Assembly (NCBI GenBank): GCA_900541185.1
Contig: UQIQ01000032.1
Span: 1-23,573 of the forward strand
Length of the DNA: 23,573 bases
DNA from: an uncultured Collinsella sp.
GTDB lineage: Bacteria; Actinomycetota; Coriobacteriia; Coriobacteriales; Coriobacteriaceae
Direction of reading: 5' to 3'
Of this stretch, positions 5,329-14,503 are shown piece by piece. The stretch's first letter is position 1. Every line of letters starts with the position of its first letter. A program made the position numbers and the translations under genes. Below the pieces are notes generated by a model. It was not told the origin of the DNA. It saw only the letters and a program-made list of their open reading frames with translations, and did no database searches.

Positions 5329-7628
5329 GTGCGACCGAGCGCGAACATGTGATGCCTCCGCGGCCCCTGATGCCATGGACGATGACCCTGTGTGTCGGCA
5401 TGTGCGTGAGCTGCGCCTTGGTGCTCAACGTGGCCGCAGATGCGCTGCTGAGAGAGCGGACGCCGGCGGTCGGGCTGCTATGGGCCATTCCATTTGCGGC
5501 GGCGGTATTCGTTGTGCTGGCTCAATCTTGTGCGCGGCTTGCCCCTTTGAAGCGGTGGCTGTATGCCGCGTCCGTCGGTCTCGTGGCGGGAGCGGTCGTC
5601 TCGGCGTGGTGGGCTGTGGGTGCGCTCAGCGCCTCGAAGGCGCTCGACGGTCGAGCGGCAAGCGGCCTCGAGTTTGTCGTGCAGGGCGATCCATCCATAA
5701 ACGACGACGTGTATTCCTATACCTGCGAGGCACGCGCGGACGGTAAGAGCTTGGCAACGGTTCGCCTAACGTGTGACCGCGAGCTCAAGTTTGGGGCGCA
5801 CGTGCGTGTTATCGGTCGCGTTTCACGTTTTGAGAACGATGCGTATGGACGATCGCGAGCGCTCCGAGGCGAGGTGCGCAAGGTTAAAGCCGTTCGGATT
5901 TTGTCGGTCGATGAGGGCTCTCCGGGGCCGCTGCTTCGGCTGCGAAATGAGCTGCTTGCGTCCATTGCGCCTGCGACCGACCCGGCGCGTGCGCTCATAG
6001 CCGGTGTCGTTTGCGGTCGTTCGGCCGAGCTGCGCGCCCAGCAGGCGGGCGACTGGTTTTCGGTGACGGGTACGGCGCATCTTATCGCCGTCTCGGGCAG
6101 CCATTTGGCTATCGTGGGGTTTGTAATTGAGGGCGTATTGCAAAAGACTCGGTGTTCACGTGGTCTTCGGCGGGCGATATTGGCGATAACGCTTGTGGGC
6201 TACGCTGCCTTTACGGGCGCGTCTCCCTCGGCCGTGCGCGCGTGCTGCATGGTGTTCGCGACGCTTGTCGTAAACGGCGCAGGGCGTCGCCGGCACGGCG
6301 CATCGGCGCTCTTCGTAACCATGTCCATCTTTGTGCTACTGCGGCCGACGGTGCTGTTCGAGATGGGCTTTCAGCTTTCATGTGCCAGCGTCTTAGCCAT
6401 TCTGTGCTTTTGCCCCTATGCGACCTACGCTTTGGGTGAGTTGGGTGTGCCGTCGGGCGTTGCCAGCATGCTTTCCGTCACGCTGTGCTCGCAGTTGGCG
6501 ACGCTCCCCATTACCATTCCTGCCTTCGGTACGTTCTCGCTCATTGCTCCGCTGGCAAATGCGGTCATCGGTCCGGTGGTGAGCGTACTGCTCGCTGTGT
6601 CGATCGTACTGGTTCCCTATTCGCTCGTGGCACAATTGCGGATTTGGGCGCTCATTGTGCCCATGGTTGCCGCCCGTTGCGCACTGTTCTTCGAGCAGCT
6701 GTTTGCCGCCGTGCCGGGTGCATCCGTGAGTGTGCCGCCCGATAGCATGTGGATTTACCTAGTGCCGTGTTTGCTGGCGGTTCTGCTGGTCTGGTGGCCG
6801 CGTCCCCGTGCACGTCCTATGGCGGTGGGGCTTACGTGCCTGGTGTTCTTGGCTGCGATTCCGTACGCCTACTGGGATCGGTTCGCTCCGCCTTCGGTGA
6901 CGGTGCTCGATGTGGGCCAGGCCGATGCGATTCTTATCCGCCAGGGCGGCACAGTAGCGCTCGTCGACTGCGGGCTCGACGAGCGCGTGGTGGCGGCGTT
7001 GGTTCGCAATAACGTGCACCATATCGATGCCGTCTTTGTGACGCATTGGGATGAGGATCACTGGGGTGGTCTGCCTGCCGTGCTCGAACAGTTTTCGGTC
7101 GGAACGATTGCCGTGGCGGCAGATGCGCTGGAGGATGCTCCTGCCGAGGTATTGAACCGACCTGGCGTGGAGTATCGGCAGGTGCGCCATGGGGATACGG
7201 TCGACATCGGCTCATTTTGCGCCCGCGTGATGTGGCCATTCGAGTCCGTGGATGGCGAGGGCAATGAGGACTCGCTTGTCCTGCTGCTCTCTTATGTTCA
7301 GGAAGACAAGGGCCTGCGCATGCTCCTCACCGGTGATGCCGAGCTCGACCAAGAACGGGAATTCGTGCAGGAGGTGGGGGATATCGATGTCCTTAAACTC
7401 GGGCATCACGGCTCCAAGGTTTCGGTCGATGCCGCGCTGCTGGAGATTCTGAGACCCGAGCTTTCCCTCGCGAGCGCGGGCGAGGGGAATCGATACGGTC
7501 ATCCGTCCGATGCCTGCATCGATGCCGTGAAGGAAGCGGGTGGCGTGTTCGCGTGCACCATCGAACACGGCGACATTACCGTCACGCCGACTGAGAATGG
7601 CTTTGCGATGCGATGCCAGCGACCGTGA
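5325..7628 (+). CDS. comEC: Competence DNA channel ComEC/Rec2 with metallo-beta-lactamase domain
   Basis: ComEC forms the inner-membrane channel for single-stranded DNA uptake. The 767-residue protein begins with hydrophobic helices and a soluble DUF4131-like segment (about residues 17-200), then the Competence domain with HLIAVSGSHLAIV near residue 252 and many membrane helices to about 520, and a C-terminal metallo-beta-lactamase domain: TVLDVGQADAILI near 525, the metal motif HWDEDH (His574, Asp576, Asp578, His579), LLTGDAE, and LGHHGS (His694-His695). The metal ligands look intact, in line with the proposed nuclease role. ATG at 5325 overlaps the comEA stop as ATGA, without a strong Shine-Dalgarno sequence, so translation is probably coupled. 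Full length, no frameshift. Confidence 0.95.
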   Translation: MSATEREHVMPPRPLMPWTMTLCVGMCVSCALVLNVAADALLRERTPAVGLLWAIPFAAAVFVVLAQSCARLAPLKRWLYAASVGLVAGAVVSAWWAVGALSASKALDGRAASGLEFVVQGDPSINDDVYSYTCEARADGKSLATVRLTCDRELKFGAHVRVIGRVSRFENDAYGRSRALRGEVRKVKAVRILSVDEGSPGPLLRLRNELLASIAPATDPARALIAGVVCGRSAELRAQQAGDWFSVTGTAHLIAVSGSHLAIVGFVIEGVLQKTRCSRGLRRAILAITLVGYAAFTGASPSAVRACCMVFATLVVNGAGRRRHGASALFVTMSIFVLLRPTVLFEMGFQLSCASVLAILCFCPYATYALGELGVPSGVASMLSVTLCSQLATLPITIPAFGTFSLIAPLANAVIGPVVSVLLAVSIVLVPYSLVAQLRIWALIVPMVAARCALFFEQLFAAVPGASVSVPPDSMWIYLVPCLLAVLLVWWPRPRARPMAVGLTCLVFLAAIPYAYWDRFAPPSVTVLDVGQADAILIRQGGTVALVDCGLDERVVAALVRNNVHHIDAVFVTHWDEDHWGGLPAVLEQFSVGTIAVAADALEDAPAEVLNRPGVEYRQVRHGDTVDIGSFCARVMWPFESVDGEGNEDSLVLLLSYVQEDKGLRMLLTGDAELDQEREFVQEVGDIDVLKLGHHGSKVSVDAALLEILRPELSLASAGEGNRYGHPSDACIDAVKEAGGVFACTIEHGDITVTPTENGFAMRCQRP

Positions 7629-7636
7629 CGACGTCG

Positions 7637-7666
7637 TTGGCGTGTGGAGGGCCCCTGGGCTAGAAT
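7637..7666 (+). promoter_or_regulatory. Putative promoter of holA
   Basis: TTGGCG (7637-7642) and TAGAAT (7661-7666) are separated by 18 bases, just after the comEC stop. Transcription would start near 7673, about 34 bases before the holA start codon. Confidence 0.55.
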
Positions 7667-7706
7667 GGCACGGAACGAATACGAAGGCCTGCGGGAGGGG
7701 AGCGCA

Positions 7707-8669
7707 ATGTCCGAAACCGGTCTGCTGCCGGCATATCTGATCGTCGGTACCGACGGAGTCAAGCGCGATCACGCCGTCTCGCGTATGAAAGCGCGTCTGG
7801 AAAAGTCGGGTATGGTCGAGTTTAACCTCGACGAGCGCGACATGACTAAGGACCCCGATATCGAGTCCATTATCGGATCGCTTAACACCTTTCCGATGGG
7901 CAGCGAGTTTCGCCTGGTAATCCTTGATGGCTGCTCAAAGCTCGCTAAGGCTGTCTCGGAGCCGCTCGTCGAGTACCTCGCAAGTCCCAGCCCCACAACG
8001 GTCTGCCTCATCATCGCCGACTCGCTTGCCAAGAACACGCGCCTGTATAAGGCGATCGCCAAGATCGACAAGAAGGCCGTGATCGATTGCTCCGGCACCA
8101 AGCGCTGGGAGCTACCGCGCCGCGTTCAGCAGATGGCGACGCAGCATGGCAAGTCGATCTCGACGGCGGCCGCCGAGGAACTCGTCTCGCGTTCGGGTGA
8201 AAACACTCGCATGCTCGATAACGATTTGGCTAAGCTTGCCCAGATGGTCGAGGCGCCCCAGATTGAGCTTGCCGACGTTGAGCGCTGGATTGTACGTACG
8301 GCCGAGGTTCAGCCCTGGGACTTTCTCAATGCGGTCTCGGCCCGTGACATGCGCCGCTCGCTCGAGCTCTTCAATCTACTGCCTGCCAAGAGCTACGTGT
8401 GGACTTACACATTGCTGTGCGGCCGTATTCGCGAGCTTATCGTTGCCAAGGCGCTCGATGCGCGCGGACAGGGTCGTGAGCTGGCCGCAACGCTTAAGCT
8501 CCAGTCCTGGCAGGTCAAGAATCACCTGACCTGGGCTCGCCGCTTTTCGATGGCAGAGCTCGTCGCAGCGCTCGAGGGAGCGGTCGATGTGGAGCTCGCG
8601 CTCAAGGGTTCGGCCGATTCTGAGACCGCGCTTTTGCTCTGGATTACGAACATCTTGAGAAAATCGTGA
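7707..8669 (+). CDS. holA: DNA polymerase III delta subunit
   Basis: The delta subunit opens the beta sliding clamp within the clamp loader. This 320-residue protein shows the HolA pattern: a short start leading to the Rossmann-like ATPase fold (LPAYLIVGTDGVKRDHAV), the clamp-contacting N-terminal region (NTFPMGSEFRLVILDG), and the C-terminal helical collar including VRTAEVQPWDFLNAV and LLPAKSYVWTYTLLCGRIRE. Sequence conservation in this family is low, so the call rests on overall pattern, length and position before rpsT, a holA-rpsT order common in many bacteria. ATG at 7707 has GGGAGGGG (7693-7700) 6 bases upstream. Its own promoter is likely at 7637-7666. Confidence 0.9.
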   Translation: MSETGLLPAYLIVGTDGVKRDHAVSRMKARLEKSGMVEFNLDERDMTKDPDIESIIGSLNTFPMGSEFRLVILDGCSKLAKAVSEPLVEYLASPSPTTVCLIIADSLAKNTRLYKAIAKIDKKAVIDCSGTKRWELPRRVQQMATQHGKSISTAAAEELVSRSGENTRMLDNDLAKLAQMVEAPQIELADVERWIVRTAEVQPWDFLNAVSARDMRRSLELFNLLPAKSYVWTYTLLCGRIRELIVAKALDARGQGRELAATLKLQSWQVKNHLTWARRFSMAELVAALEGAVDVELALKGSADSETALLLWITNILRKS

Positions 8670-8718
8670 TGATACCTGCCTATTTGGCAAATTCGTTCTA
8701 TCCCTTTGAGGGGGAGCG

Positions 8719-8727
8719 TGCTATAGT
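8719..8727 (+). promoter_or_regulatory. Extended -10 promoter of rpsT
   Basis: TG (8719-8720) plus one base and TATAGT (8722-8727) make an extended -10 element. No good -35 box stands at the usual distance. The start would be near 8734, giving a leader of about 69 bases with a duplicated AAGGAACTC (8778-8786 and 8789-8797) and a short ACCTC/GAGGT stem. Confidence 0.6.
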
Positions 8728-8802
8728 ATGCGCTTGCATGACCTCACCGTGTCTCAGAGGTGTCATACATTTTTTGCAAGGAACTCGAAAGGAACTCCAG
8801 AA

Positions 8803-9069
8803 GTGGCAAACATCAAGTCTCAGAAGAAGCGTATCCGCACCAATGAGGCAGCTCGCATGCGTAACAAGGCTGTCAAGTCCGAGCTCAAGACGCTGACCAA
8901 GCACGTCCAGTCCGCCGTCGCCGAGGGCGACGCCGAGAAGGCCCAGGCCGCCCTCAAGACCGTCACCAAGCGTCTCGACATGGCTGCCGCCAAGCATGTT
9001 ATCCACAAGAACCAGGCTTCCAACCGCAAGTCCGGTCTTGCCAAGCTCGTGAACAGCATCAACGCCTAA
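8803..9069 (+). CDS. rpsT: 30S ribosomal protein S20
   Basis: S20 binds 16S rRNA early in 30S assembly. The 88-residue, strongly basic, helical protein starts [20 protein letters not shown], the conserved S20 N-terminus, and ends [20 protein letters not shown] plus NSINA. I chose GTG at 8803 because the family sequence begins there and AAAGGA (8788-8793) is 9 bases upstream; an in-frame ATG at 8728 would add non-family residues. It has its own extended -10 promoter and a strong terminator at 9106, so it looks monocistronic. GTG rather than ATG in a ribosomal protein gene may lower or regulate initiation. Confidence 0.96.
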   Translation: MANIKSQKKRIRTNEAARMRNKAVKSELKTLTKHVQSAVAEGDAEKAQAALKTVTKRLDMAAAKHVIHKNQASNRKSGLAKLVNSINA

Positions 9070-9105
9070 GTTGTAAATTTCACACCACACAGATTACGCG
9101 CATAA

Positions 9106-9140
9106 ATGGAGCCTGTTTTATGGAACAGGCTCCATTTTTT
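9106..9140 (+). terminator. Rho-independent terminator after rpsT
   Basis: ATGGAGCCTGTT (9106-9117) and AACAGGCTCCAT (9124-9135) form a perfect 12-bp stem with a 6-base loop, followed by six T (9135-9140). It ends 26 bases before the lepA start codon. Confidence 0.96.
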
Positions 9141-9152
9141 GTATCGCTCGGG

Positions 9153-9158
9153 TAAGAT
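9153..9158 (+). promoter_or_regulatory. -10 box for a probably leaderless lepA transcript
   Basis: TAAGAT lies 7 bases before the lepA ATG at 9166, so transcription would begin at or next to the A of the start codon. No Shine-Dalgarno sequence is visible between terminator and ATG. No clear -35 box was found. Confidence 0.45.
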
Positions 9159-9165
9159 AGTCCGC

Positions 9166-10977
9166 ATGAATACTTCAAATGACATTTCCCACATCCGCAA
9201 CTTCTCAATCGTTGCGCACATCGACCATGGCAAGTCCACGATCAGTGACCGTATCCTCGAACTCACCCATACAGTCGACGAACGCGACATGGAGTCGCAG
9301 CTGCTCGACACCATGGATATCGAGCGCGAGCGCGGCATCACGATCAAGTCCAATGCCGTTCGCGTGTCCTATGACGCCGACGATGGCGAGACGTATCAGT
9401 TCAATCTGATCGATACGCCGGGCCACGTGGACTTTACCTATGAGGTCTCGCGCTCGCTGGCAGCCTGTGAGGGCGCGGTGCTCGTTGTCGACGCCACGCA
9501 GGGCGTTGAGGCGCAGACCGTTTCTAACGCGACGCTCGCCATGAACGCCAATCTGGACATTGTGCCGGCCATCAACAAGATTGACCTGCCCTCGGCTCAT
9601 CCCGACGAGGTTAAGACCGAGATCGAGGATGACCTGGCGATCCCTGCCGATGATGCCGTGTGTGTCTCGGGCAAGACCGGCGAGGGCATCCACGATCTGC
9701 TGGAGTCCATTGTCTTTTTGATCTCTCCGCCCAAGGGCGATGCGAACGCGCCGCTCAAGGCACTCATCCTGGATTCGTACTTCGACGAGTATCGTGGCGT
9801 CGTCGCCACGGTGCGCATCTTTGACGGCTCCATCAAAAAGGGCGATACCCTGCGCATGATGCAGGCAAAGGGCGACTTTTTGGTCGATGGTGTGGGCGTC
9901 AAGCGTCCCGCCGAGACCCCGGTCGACGCGCTGACGGTCGGCGAGGTCGGATACGTGGTCACGGGCCTGAAGGACCCCGAGGCCGTTCACGTGGGCGATA
10001 CCCTCACGTGGGCGTCGAATCCCTGCCTCGAGTCGCTTCCCGGCTACCGCGAGGCTAAGCCCATGGTCTATACGGGCCTGTTCCCGATCGATAACAAGGA
10101 CTACGAGAACCTGCGTGACGCGCTCGATAAGCTGCACGTCAACGACCCGTCGTTGGTGTGGGAGCCCGAGACCTCGGTGGCGCTCGGCTTTGGCTTCCGC
10201 GTGGGCTTCTTGGGCCTGCTGCATATGGAGGTCGTCAAGGGGCGCTTGGAGCGCGAGTTCAATCTTGACCTCATTGCCACGAGCCCCTCGGTGGACTATC
10301 ACGTCTACAAGACTGACGGCGAGATGATTGATGTCCGCAGCCCGCAGGATCTGCCCGAGGCTACGCGCATCGAGCGCATTGAGGAGCCCTACCTCAAGGC
10401 AAAGATCATCTGCCCGCCCGAGTATACGGGTGCCGTCATGCAGCTCGCTATCGAGCACCGCGGCGTTACGACCGACATGATCCATCTCACGAGCAAGTCG
10501 GTCGAGATGCGCTTTGATATGCCGCTCGCCGAGCTCATTTTGGACTTCTTTGACCAGCTCAAGAGCCGTACCAAGGGCTATGCCTCGCTCGACTACGAGT
10601 TCAACGAGTACCGTCCCTCCGAGCTTGTGAGGCTCGATATCTTGCTTTCGGGTGATGAGGTGGACGCGCTGTCGTTTATCGTCCATAAGGACAAGGCCTA
10701 TGGCCTGGCCCGTGGTCTGTGCGACAAACTTAAGGAGATCATCCCGCGTCAGCTGTTCGAGGTGCCCATCCAGGGTGCTATCGGCAACAAGATCATCGCC
10801 CGCTCCACCGTCAAGGCGCGTCGCAAGGACGTGCTTGCTAAGTGCTACGGCGGCGATATTTCGCGTAAGCGTAAGCTGCTCGAGAAGCAGAAAGAGGGCA
10901 AGAAACGCATGAAGGCCATCGGCTCGGTCGAGGTCCCGCAGGAAGCCTTTATGGCGATCCTCAAGGTGGACGAGTAG
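9166..10977 (+). CDS. lepA: Elongation factor 4 (LepA), ribosome-associated GTPase
   Basis: LepA is a translational GTPase related to EF-G that acts on ribosomes during initiation, assembly or back-translocation (its exact role is debated). The 603-residue protein has G1 AHIDHGKST (residues 17-25), G2 RGITIK, G3 DTPGH, G4 NKIDLP, then EF-G-like domains II, III and V and the LepA-specific C-terminal domain ending in the [17 protein letters not shown] region. The length matches the family. ATG at 9166 fits the conserved start; it has no visible ribosome binding site, and a -10 box sits 7 bases before it. dusB follows after 4 bases. Confidence 0.97.
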   Translation: MNTSNDISHIRNFSIVAHIDHGKSTISDRILELTHTVDERDMESQLLDTMDIERERGITIKSNAVRVSYDADDGETYQFNLIDTPGHVDFTYEVSRSLAACEGAVLVVDATQGVEAQTVSNATLAMNANLDIVPAINKIDLPSAHPDEVKTEIEDDLAIPADDAVCVSGKTGEGIHDLLESIVFLISPPKGDANAPLKALILDSYFDEYRGVVATVRIFDGSIKKGDTLRMMQAKGDFLVDGVGVKRPAETPVDALTVGEVGYVVTGLKDPEAVHVGDTLTWASNPCLESLPGYREAKPMVYTGLFPIDNKDYENLRDALDKLHVNDPSLVWEPETSVALGFGFRVGFLGLLHMEVVKGRLEREFNLDLIATSPSVDYHVYKTDGEMIDVRSPQDLPEATRIERIEEPYLKAKIICPPEYTGAVMQLAIEHRGVTTDMIHLTSKSVEMRFDMPLAELILDFFDQLKSRTKGYASLDYEFNEYRPSELVRLDILLSGDEVDALSFIVHKDKAYGLARGLCDKLKEIIPRQLFEVPIQGAIGNKIIARSTVKARRKDVLAKCYGGDISRKRKLLEKQKEGKKRMKAIGSVEVPQEAFMAILKVDE

Positions 10978-10981
10978 GTCT

Positions 10982-12025
10982 ATGGCGCTTTCTGAATACA
11001 GCAAGCGGCTGCTGGGCGCCTATGCCGAGCAGCCGTTCCTTATGGCTCCCATGGCGGGCGTGACCGACCCTGCCTACCGCATCATGTGTCGTCGCCGCGG
11101 TGCCAACCTTGCCTGCAGCGAGATGGTGAGCGTGGCGGGCCTTGCCTATGCCAGCAACAAGACCTGGCGCCTGGTGCTACCGGCCGACGAGGAGCAGCAG
11201 ATTTGCGTGCAGCTCTTTGGCTCCAAGCCCGATCAGTTTGCGAGTGCCGTCGCTGCTGTCGAGGAACGCGTGGGCGATCGCCTGTCATTGATTGATATCA
11301 ACATGGCTTGTCCGGCGCGCAAGGTCGTTACCAAGGGCGAGGGCTCGGCGCTTATGCGCACGCCCGATCTGGCCGAGAAGATCGTCGAGGCGGCGGTGGG
11401 CGCGGCACATGTGCCCGTGACTGTAAAGATCCGCAAGGGCTTTTATGCCGAGGATCGCAATGCCGCAACGTTTGCCCAGATGCTCGAGGGCGCCGGGGCC
11501 GCCGCAGTCGCCGTGCACGGTCGTTGCGCCACGCAACTCTATACAGGTCAGGCCGATTGGTCGGTCGTCGATGAGGTTGCCGACGCTGTCGAGATTCCCG
11601 TGATCGGTTCGGGCGACGTGTTCTCCGCCGAGGATGCGGCTGAGCATCTGCAAGGCTCGGGTGCCAGCGCGGTGTTTATCGCGCGCGGCATCTACGGCAA
11701 TCCGTGGGTGTTCGGTGATGCTCGCGCCCTTGCGCTCGATGGCACGCCGGTTCCTTCTCGCTCCTCGGTCGAGCGCCTGGAGGCTCTGCGTGAGCACCTG
11801 ACGTTGACGCACGAGCTTCTGCCGCTTATGTCGCGCGCCCGTACGTACGCGAGCTGGTATCTAAAGGGCATGCCCCATGCCGCCGCCTGGCGCGCTCAGG
11901 TGGTGCGCTGCTCCACGTACGAGGAGTTTATGGCACTGGTCGATGATATCGAGCGCGATGTGGTGGCCTGCGAGGCTGCCCTTGCCGCCGGCGAATCGGT
12001 GCCCCCTCATCCGCTGGAGGCTTAA
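10982..12025 (+). CDS. dusB: tRNA-dihydrouridine synthase, DusB-like
   Basis: Dus enzymes use FMN and NADPH to reduce uridines in tRNA to dihydrouridine. The 347-residue protein has the N-terminal barrel signature MAPMAGVTDPAYR (residues 21-33), the active-site segment INMACPARKVVTKGEG with catalytic Cys110, KIRKGF, the VHGR loop, and the FMN-binding IGSGDVFSAEDA and ARGIYGNPWVF. The active-site block differs slightly from the usual NxGCP (Ala before the Cys). Subfamily assignment to DusB is by general resemblance. ATG at 10982 lies 4 bases after the lepA stop with AAGGTGG at 10964-10970, so it is probably cotranscribed with lepA. Confidence 0.9.
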   Translation: MALSEYSKRLLGAYAEQPFLMAPMAGVTDPAYRIMCRRRGANLACSEMVSVAGLAYASNKTWRLVLPADEEQQICVQLFGSKPDQFASAVAAVEERVGDRLSLIDINMACPARKVVTKGEGSALMRTPDLAEKIVEAAVGAAHVPVTVKIRKGFYAEDRNAATFAQMLEGAGAAAVAVHGRCATQLYTGQADWSVVDEVADAVEIPVIGSGDVFSAEDAAEHLQGSGASAVFIARGIYGNPWVFGDARALALDGTPVPSRSSVERLEALREHLTLTHELLPLMSRARTYASWYLKGMPHAAAWRAQVVRCSTYEEFMALVDDIERDVVACEAALAAGESVPPHPLEA

Positions 12026-12027
12026 GG

Positions 12028-13260
12028 GTGGCCGTTACCGCGCTGTACGTGCACGTGCCGTTTTGCGCCCAAAAGTGCCGGTACTGCGACTTTGACTCGC
12101 GCAGTTTTTCTCCGTGCGACCTGAGTGCTGCGCTCGATGTCTATTTTGAGCAGTTGTTCGCGCGCCTCGATGCTTTTGGCAAGGCTGGGGCCCTTGACCA
12201 TATCCGCACCGTCTATGTTGGCGGCGGTACGCCGTCGCTGGCGGGGGAGCGCCTGGTGGAGCTGGCGCGGCGTATTCGTGCGTGGTGCGCCCCCGTTGAG
12301 TTTACCTGCGAGGCCAATCCCGAGTCGCTGACCGCCGAGCTTGCCACTGCGCTTGCCAAGGTTGGTGTCACACGCGTCTCTCTGGGCGTGCAAACGCTCG
12401 ATAACACCGAACTTACCGCCATCGGCCGTATTCACGATGCCGATCGGGCGTTTGCCGCCATCGCGACGGTCAAGAACTCTGGGCTTGACGTGTCGTGCGA
12501 CCTTATGTGTGGACTTCCCGGGCAGACCGCAGCGAGTTGGAAGCGCACACTCGATGGCGTGCTGGCGGCGGCTCCGCATCATGTGTCGGTCTACCCGCTC
12601 ACGCTTGAGGAGGGGACTCCCCTTTATCGCATGGCGTGCCGCGACGAGTCGGTCGAGCCCGACGAGGATTTTCAAGCTTCGTGCATGGATGTGGCGCGTG
12701 AGCGTCTGGGTGCGGCCGGCTATCACCCGTATGAGGTGGCAAGCTATGCGCTCGACGGACATGAGTGCGCCCATAACATTGCCTACTGGACCGGCCAGGG
12801 CTATTTGGGCCTGGGTCGTTCCGCCGCGGGCATGCTCGACGCCGAGGATTTCGACCGTCTTGCAGGTTTGTTCCCCGGCGTGTCTTCTCGAGGCGATTCG
12901 TACCGCGTGCGTCTGGTGCAACGTGACGATGACGCGACGGCGTTTGAGGCCGAATATCTGTCGCAGCGTGAGGCTGCGGCTGAAGACCTGATGCTGTCTT
13001 GTCGCATGACGGGCGGTGTTGCGTCCGACCTGTTGGTTCGTGCAGCTTGCGTCATCCCGGCCGATGAGCTGGCAGCTGCCTGCGATCGCGCGCTCGAATT
13101 GGGTCTTGCCACTTGGGTGCCCGAGACACTCGGGGTCCATGAGGGACCTTTCACTTCGGCAGATGTCGTCGCGGGCTATGTTCGAGCTCGTCTGGCGCCG
13201 ACGCACTTGGGCTGGCTCGATGGAAATGTTCTGTTCGAGCTGTTTTGGGATCTAGCTTAG
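12028..13260 (+). CDS. hemW: Heme chaperone HemW-like radical SAM protein
   Basis: The 410-residue protein has the radical SAM motif CAQKCRYCDF (Cys13, Cys17, Cys20, with the extra cysteine-free aromatic position seen in the HemW family), GGGTPS, the EANPES and SLGVQTLD blocks, and a C-terminal HemN-like domain. HemW binds heme and probably delivers it to membrane enzymes; many relatives were once labelled oxygen-independent coproporphyrinogen oxidase. The short N-terminus before the cluster motif favours HemW over HemN. GTG at 12028 follows the dusB stop by 2 bases and has GGAGG at 12016-12020. The lepA-(dus)-hemW-dnaJ neighbourhood is common, which supports the call. Confidence 0.9.
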   Translation: MAVTALYVHVPFCAQKCRYCDFDSRSFSPCDLSAALDVYFEQLFARLDAFGKAGALDHIRTVYVGGGTPSLAGERLVELARRIRAWCAPVEFTCEANPESLTAELATALAKVGVTRVSLGVQTLDNTELTAIGRIHDADRAFAAIATVKNSGLDVSCDLMCGLPGQTAASWKRTLDGVLAAAPHHVSVYPLTLEEGTPLYRMACRDESVEPDEDFQASCMDVARERLGAAGYHPYEVASYALDGHECAHNIAYWTGQGYLGLGRSAAGMLDAEDFDRLAGLFPGVSSRGDSYRVRLVQRDDDATAFEAEYLSQREAAAEDLMLSCRMTGGVASDLLVRAACVIPADELAAACDRALELGLATWVPETLGVHEGPFTSADVVAGYVRARLAPTHLGWLDGNVLFELFWDLA

Positions 13261-13270
13261 GCCGCTCGTG

Positions 13271-13276
13271 TAGAAT
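13271..13276 (+). promoter_or_regulatory. -10 box before the first dnaJ
   Basis: TAGAAT lies 10 bases after the hemW stop and 42 bases before the ATG at 13319. I see no convincing -35 box at 16-18 bases. No CIRCE-like inverted repeat is present, so HrcA control is not supported here. Confidence 0.4.
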
Positions 13277-13318
13277 TACCGGAATATATACGCTGCTGTG
13301 AGCAGGAGGTTGCCGCGC

Positions 13319-14422
13319 ATGGCGACGATGAACGAAAAAGATTACTACGAGATTCTGGGTGTCTCCAAGGACGCCACCTCGCGTGATATTCAAAAGGCCT
13401 TTCAGCAAAAGGCCCGCAAGCTCCATCCGGACGTCAACAAAGAGCCGGATGCCGAGGAAAAGTTTAAAGAGGTTTCCGAGGCCTACGCCGTGCTTTCGGA
13501 TGAGCAAAAACGTGCGCGCTACGACGCCATGCGCTCGGGCAATCCCTTTGCCGGTGCTCCTACGGCTTCGCCCTATGGTGGCGGCTACGCCGGCAACACA
13601 GGCTATGGCAATCCCTTTGAGGGCGGTTTTCCCTTTGGCGGCGCTTGGGGCCAGCAGCGTCGTGGGCAGGCTGCTTACAATCCCGAGAACGGCGCCAATG
13701 TGGTCGTCGATATCAAACTCGACGCCAAGGAGGCCAAGGGCGGTGCCCGCAAGACCGTCCGCTATACGCGCTTCGATACCTGTGGTCACTGCGGTGGTTC
13801 GGGCTCTGTTTCGTCCGAGCATGCACATACCTGTCCGAGCTGCGGCGGTCGCGGTCACATCGATGTCGACCTGTCCTTTCTGTTTGGTGCCGGCACGTTC
13901 CAGTCGGTCTGCCCTGAGTGCGGTGGCTCCGGTAAGGTCGTCGCCGACCCCTGTCCCGATTGCGGCGGCAGCGGGCGGACCCGTGTGACCTCCGAGCAGA
14001 CGATTGAGTTTCCCGCCGGCACGCACGATGGCGACGAGGTCCGTATTGGCGGCATGGGTCACGCCGGCACCAACGGCGCCTCTGGCGGTGATCTGGTCGG
14101 TCGCGCCCATGTTGAGGCCGAGCGCCTGGAAGGCAAGGCCCGTACCGGTTTTTACCTGATGGGCATCGTGGCGCCGTTTTTGGTGCTATCGGCCATCTCG
14201 GGCGTGTTCTCGGCCTTTGCCGTGATGTGCTTTATTCCGTTTGCCATGGGCCTGTTCATGGTGCTCTCGGACGGCGTGCTGCACCGCAGCCTGCTGTGGT
14301 GGAAGCGCGGCGCGATGCAGTTTGCCAACGGTTTTGCCAACGGATTTATGTTTGCGCTCGTGTCGGTTTGGTTTGCGAGCTGCTCGCAACGTGCCATGCT
14401 TTCACCCTACGCAATGCAATAA
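13319..14422 (+). CDS. DnaJ-like protein with J domain, zinc fingers and a hydrophobic C-terminus
   Basis: The N-terminal part is a true J-domain cochaperone: J domain at residues 7-70 with HPD at 36-38, a Gly/Phe/Tyr-rich linker (72-118), then C-terminal domain I interrupted by four zinc motifs starting at Cys155, Cys172, Cys198 and Cys212 (each CxxCxGxG). After domain I ends (about residue 272) the second substrate domain and dimerisation helix of normal DnaJ are missing. Instead, residues 277-318 and 340-356 are strongly hydrophobic, enough for two or three membrane spans. The 367-residue length is near normal, so this is a replacement, not a truncation. ATG at 13319 has GGAGG (13305-13309) upstream. 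A full DnaJ follows at 14504, so this copy is free to specialise, perhaps recruiting DnaK to the membrane (inference). Confidence 0.88.
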   Translation: MATMNEKDYYEILGVSKDATSRDIQKAFQQKARKLHPDVNKEPDAEEKFKEVSEAYAVLSDEQKRARYDAMRSGNPFAGAPTASPYGGGYAGNTGYGNPFEGGFPFGGAWGQQRRGQAAYNPENGANVVVDIKLDAKEAKGGARKTVRYTRFDTCGHCGGSGSVSSEHAHTCPSCGGRGHIDVDLSFLFGAGTFQSVCPECGGSGKVVADPCPDCGGSGRTRVTSEQTIEFPAGTHDGDEVRIGGMGHAGTNGASGGDLVGRAHVEAERLEGKARTGFYLMGIVAPFLVLSAISGVFSAFAVMCFIPFAMGLFMVLSDGVLHRSLLWWKRGAMQFANGFANGFMFALVSVWFASCSQRAMLSPYAMQ

Positions 14423-14436
14423 CATCAAACCCTCTG

Positions 14437-14464
14437 TTTGCGGCCGGCCCAGCTTGGGTATAGG
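14437..14464 (+). promoter_or_regulatory. Possible promoter of the second dnaJ
   Basis: TTTGCG (14437-14442) and TATAGG (14459-14464) are 16 bases apart in the 81-base gap between the two dnaJ genes. The start would be near 14471. Both boxes are imperfect. Confidence 0.35.
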
Positions 14465-14503
14465 ACGCACTGTGACAATAATGAAAGTCGGAAGGATTCG
14501 GTC

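Noticed and set aside
13261..13318. CIRCE or HrcA operator before the dnaJ genes
   Set aside because: I looked for the TTAGCACTC-N9-GAGTGCTAA pattern before both dnaJ copies and found nothing close.
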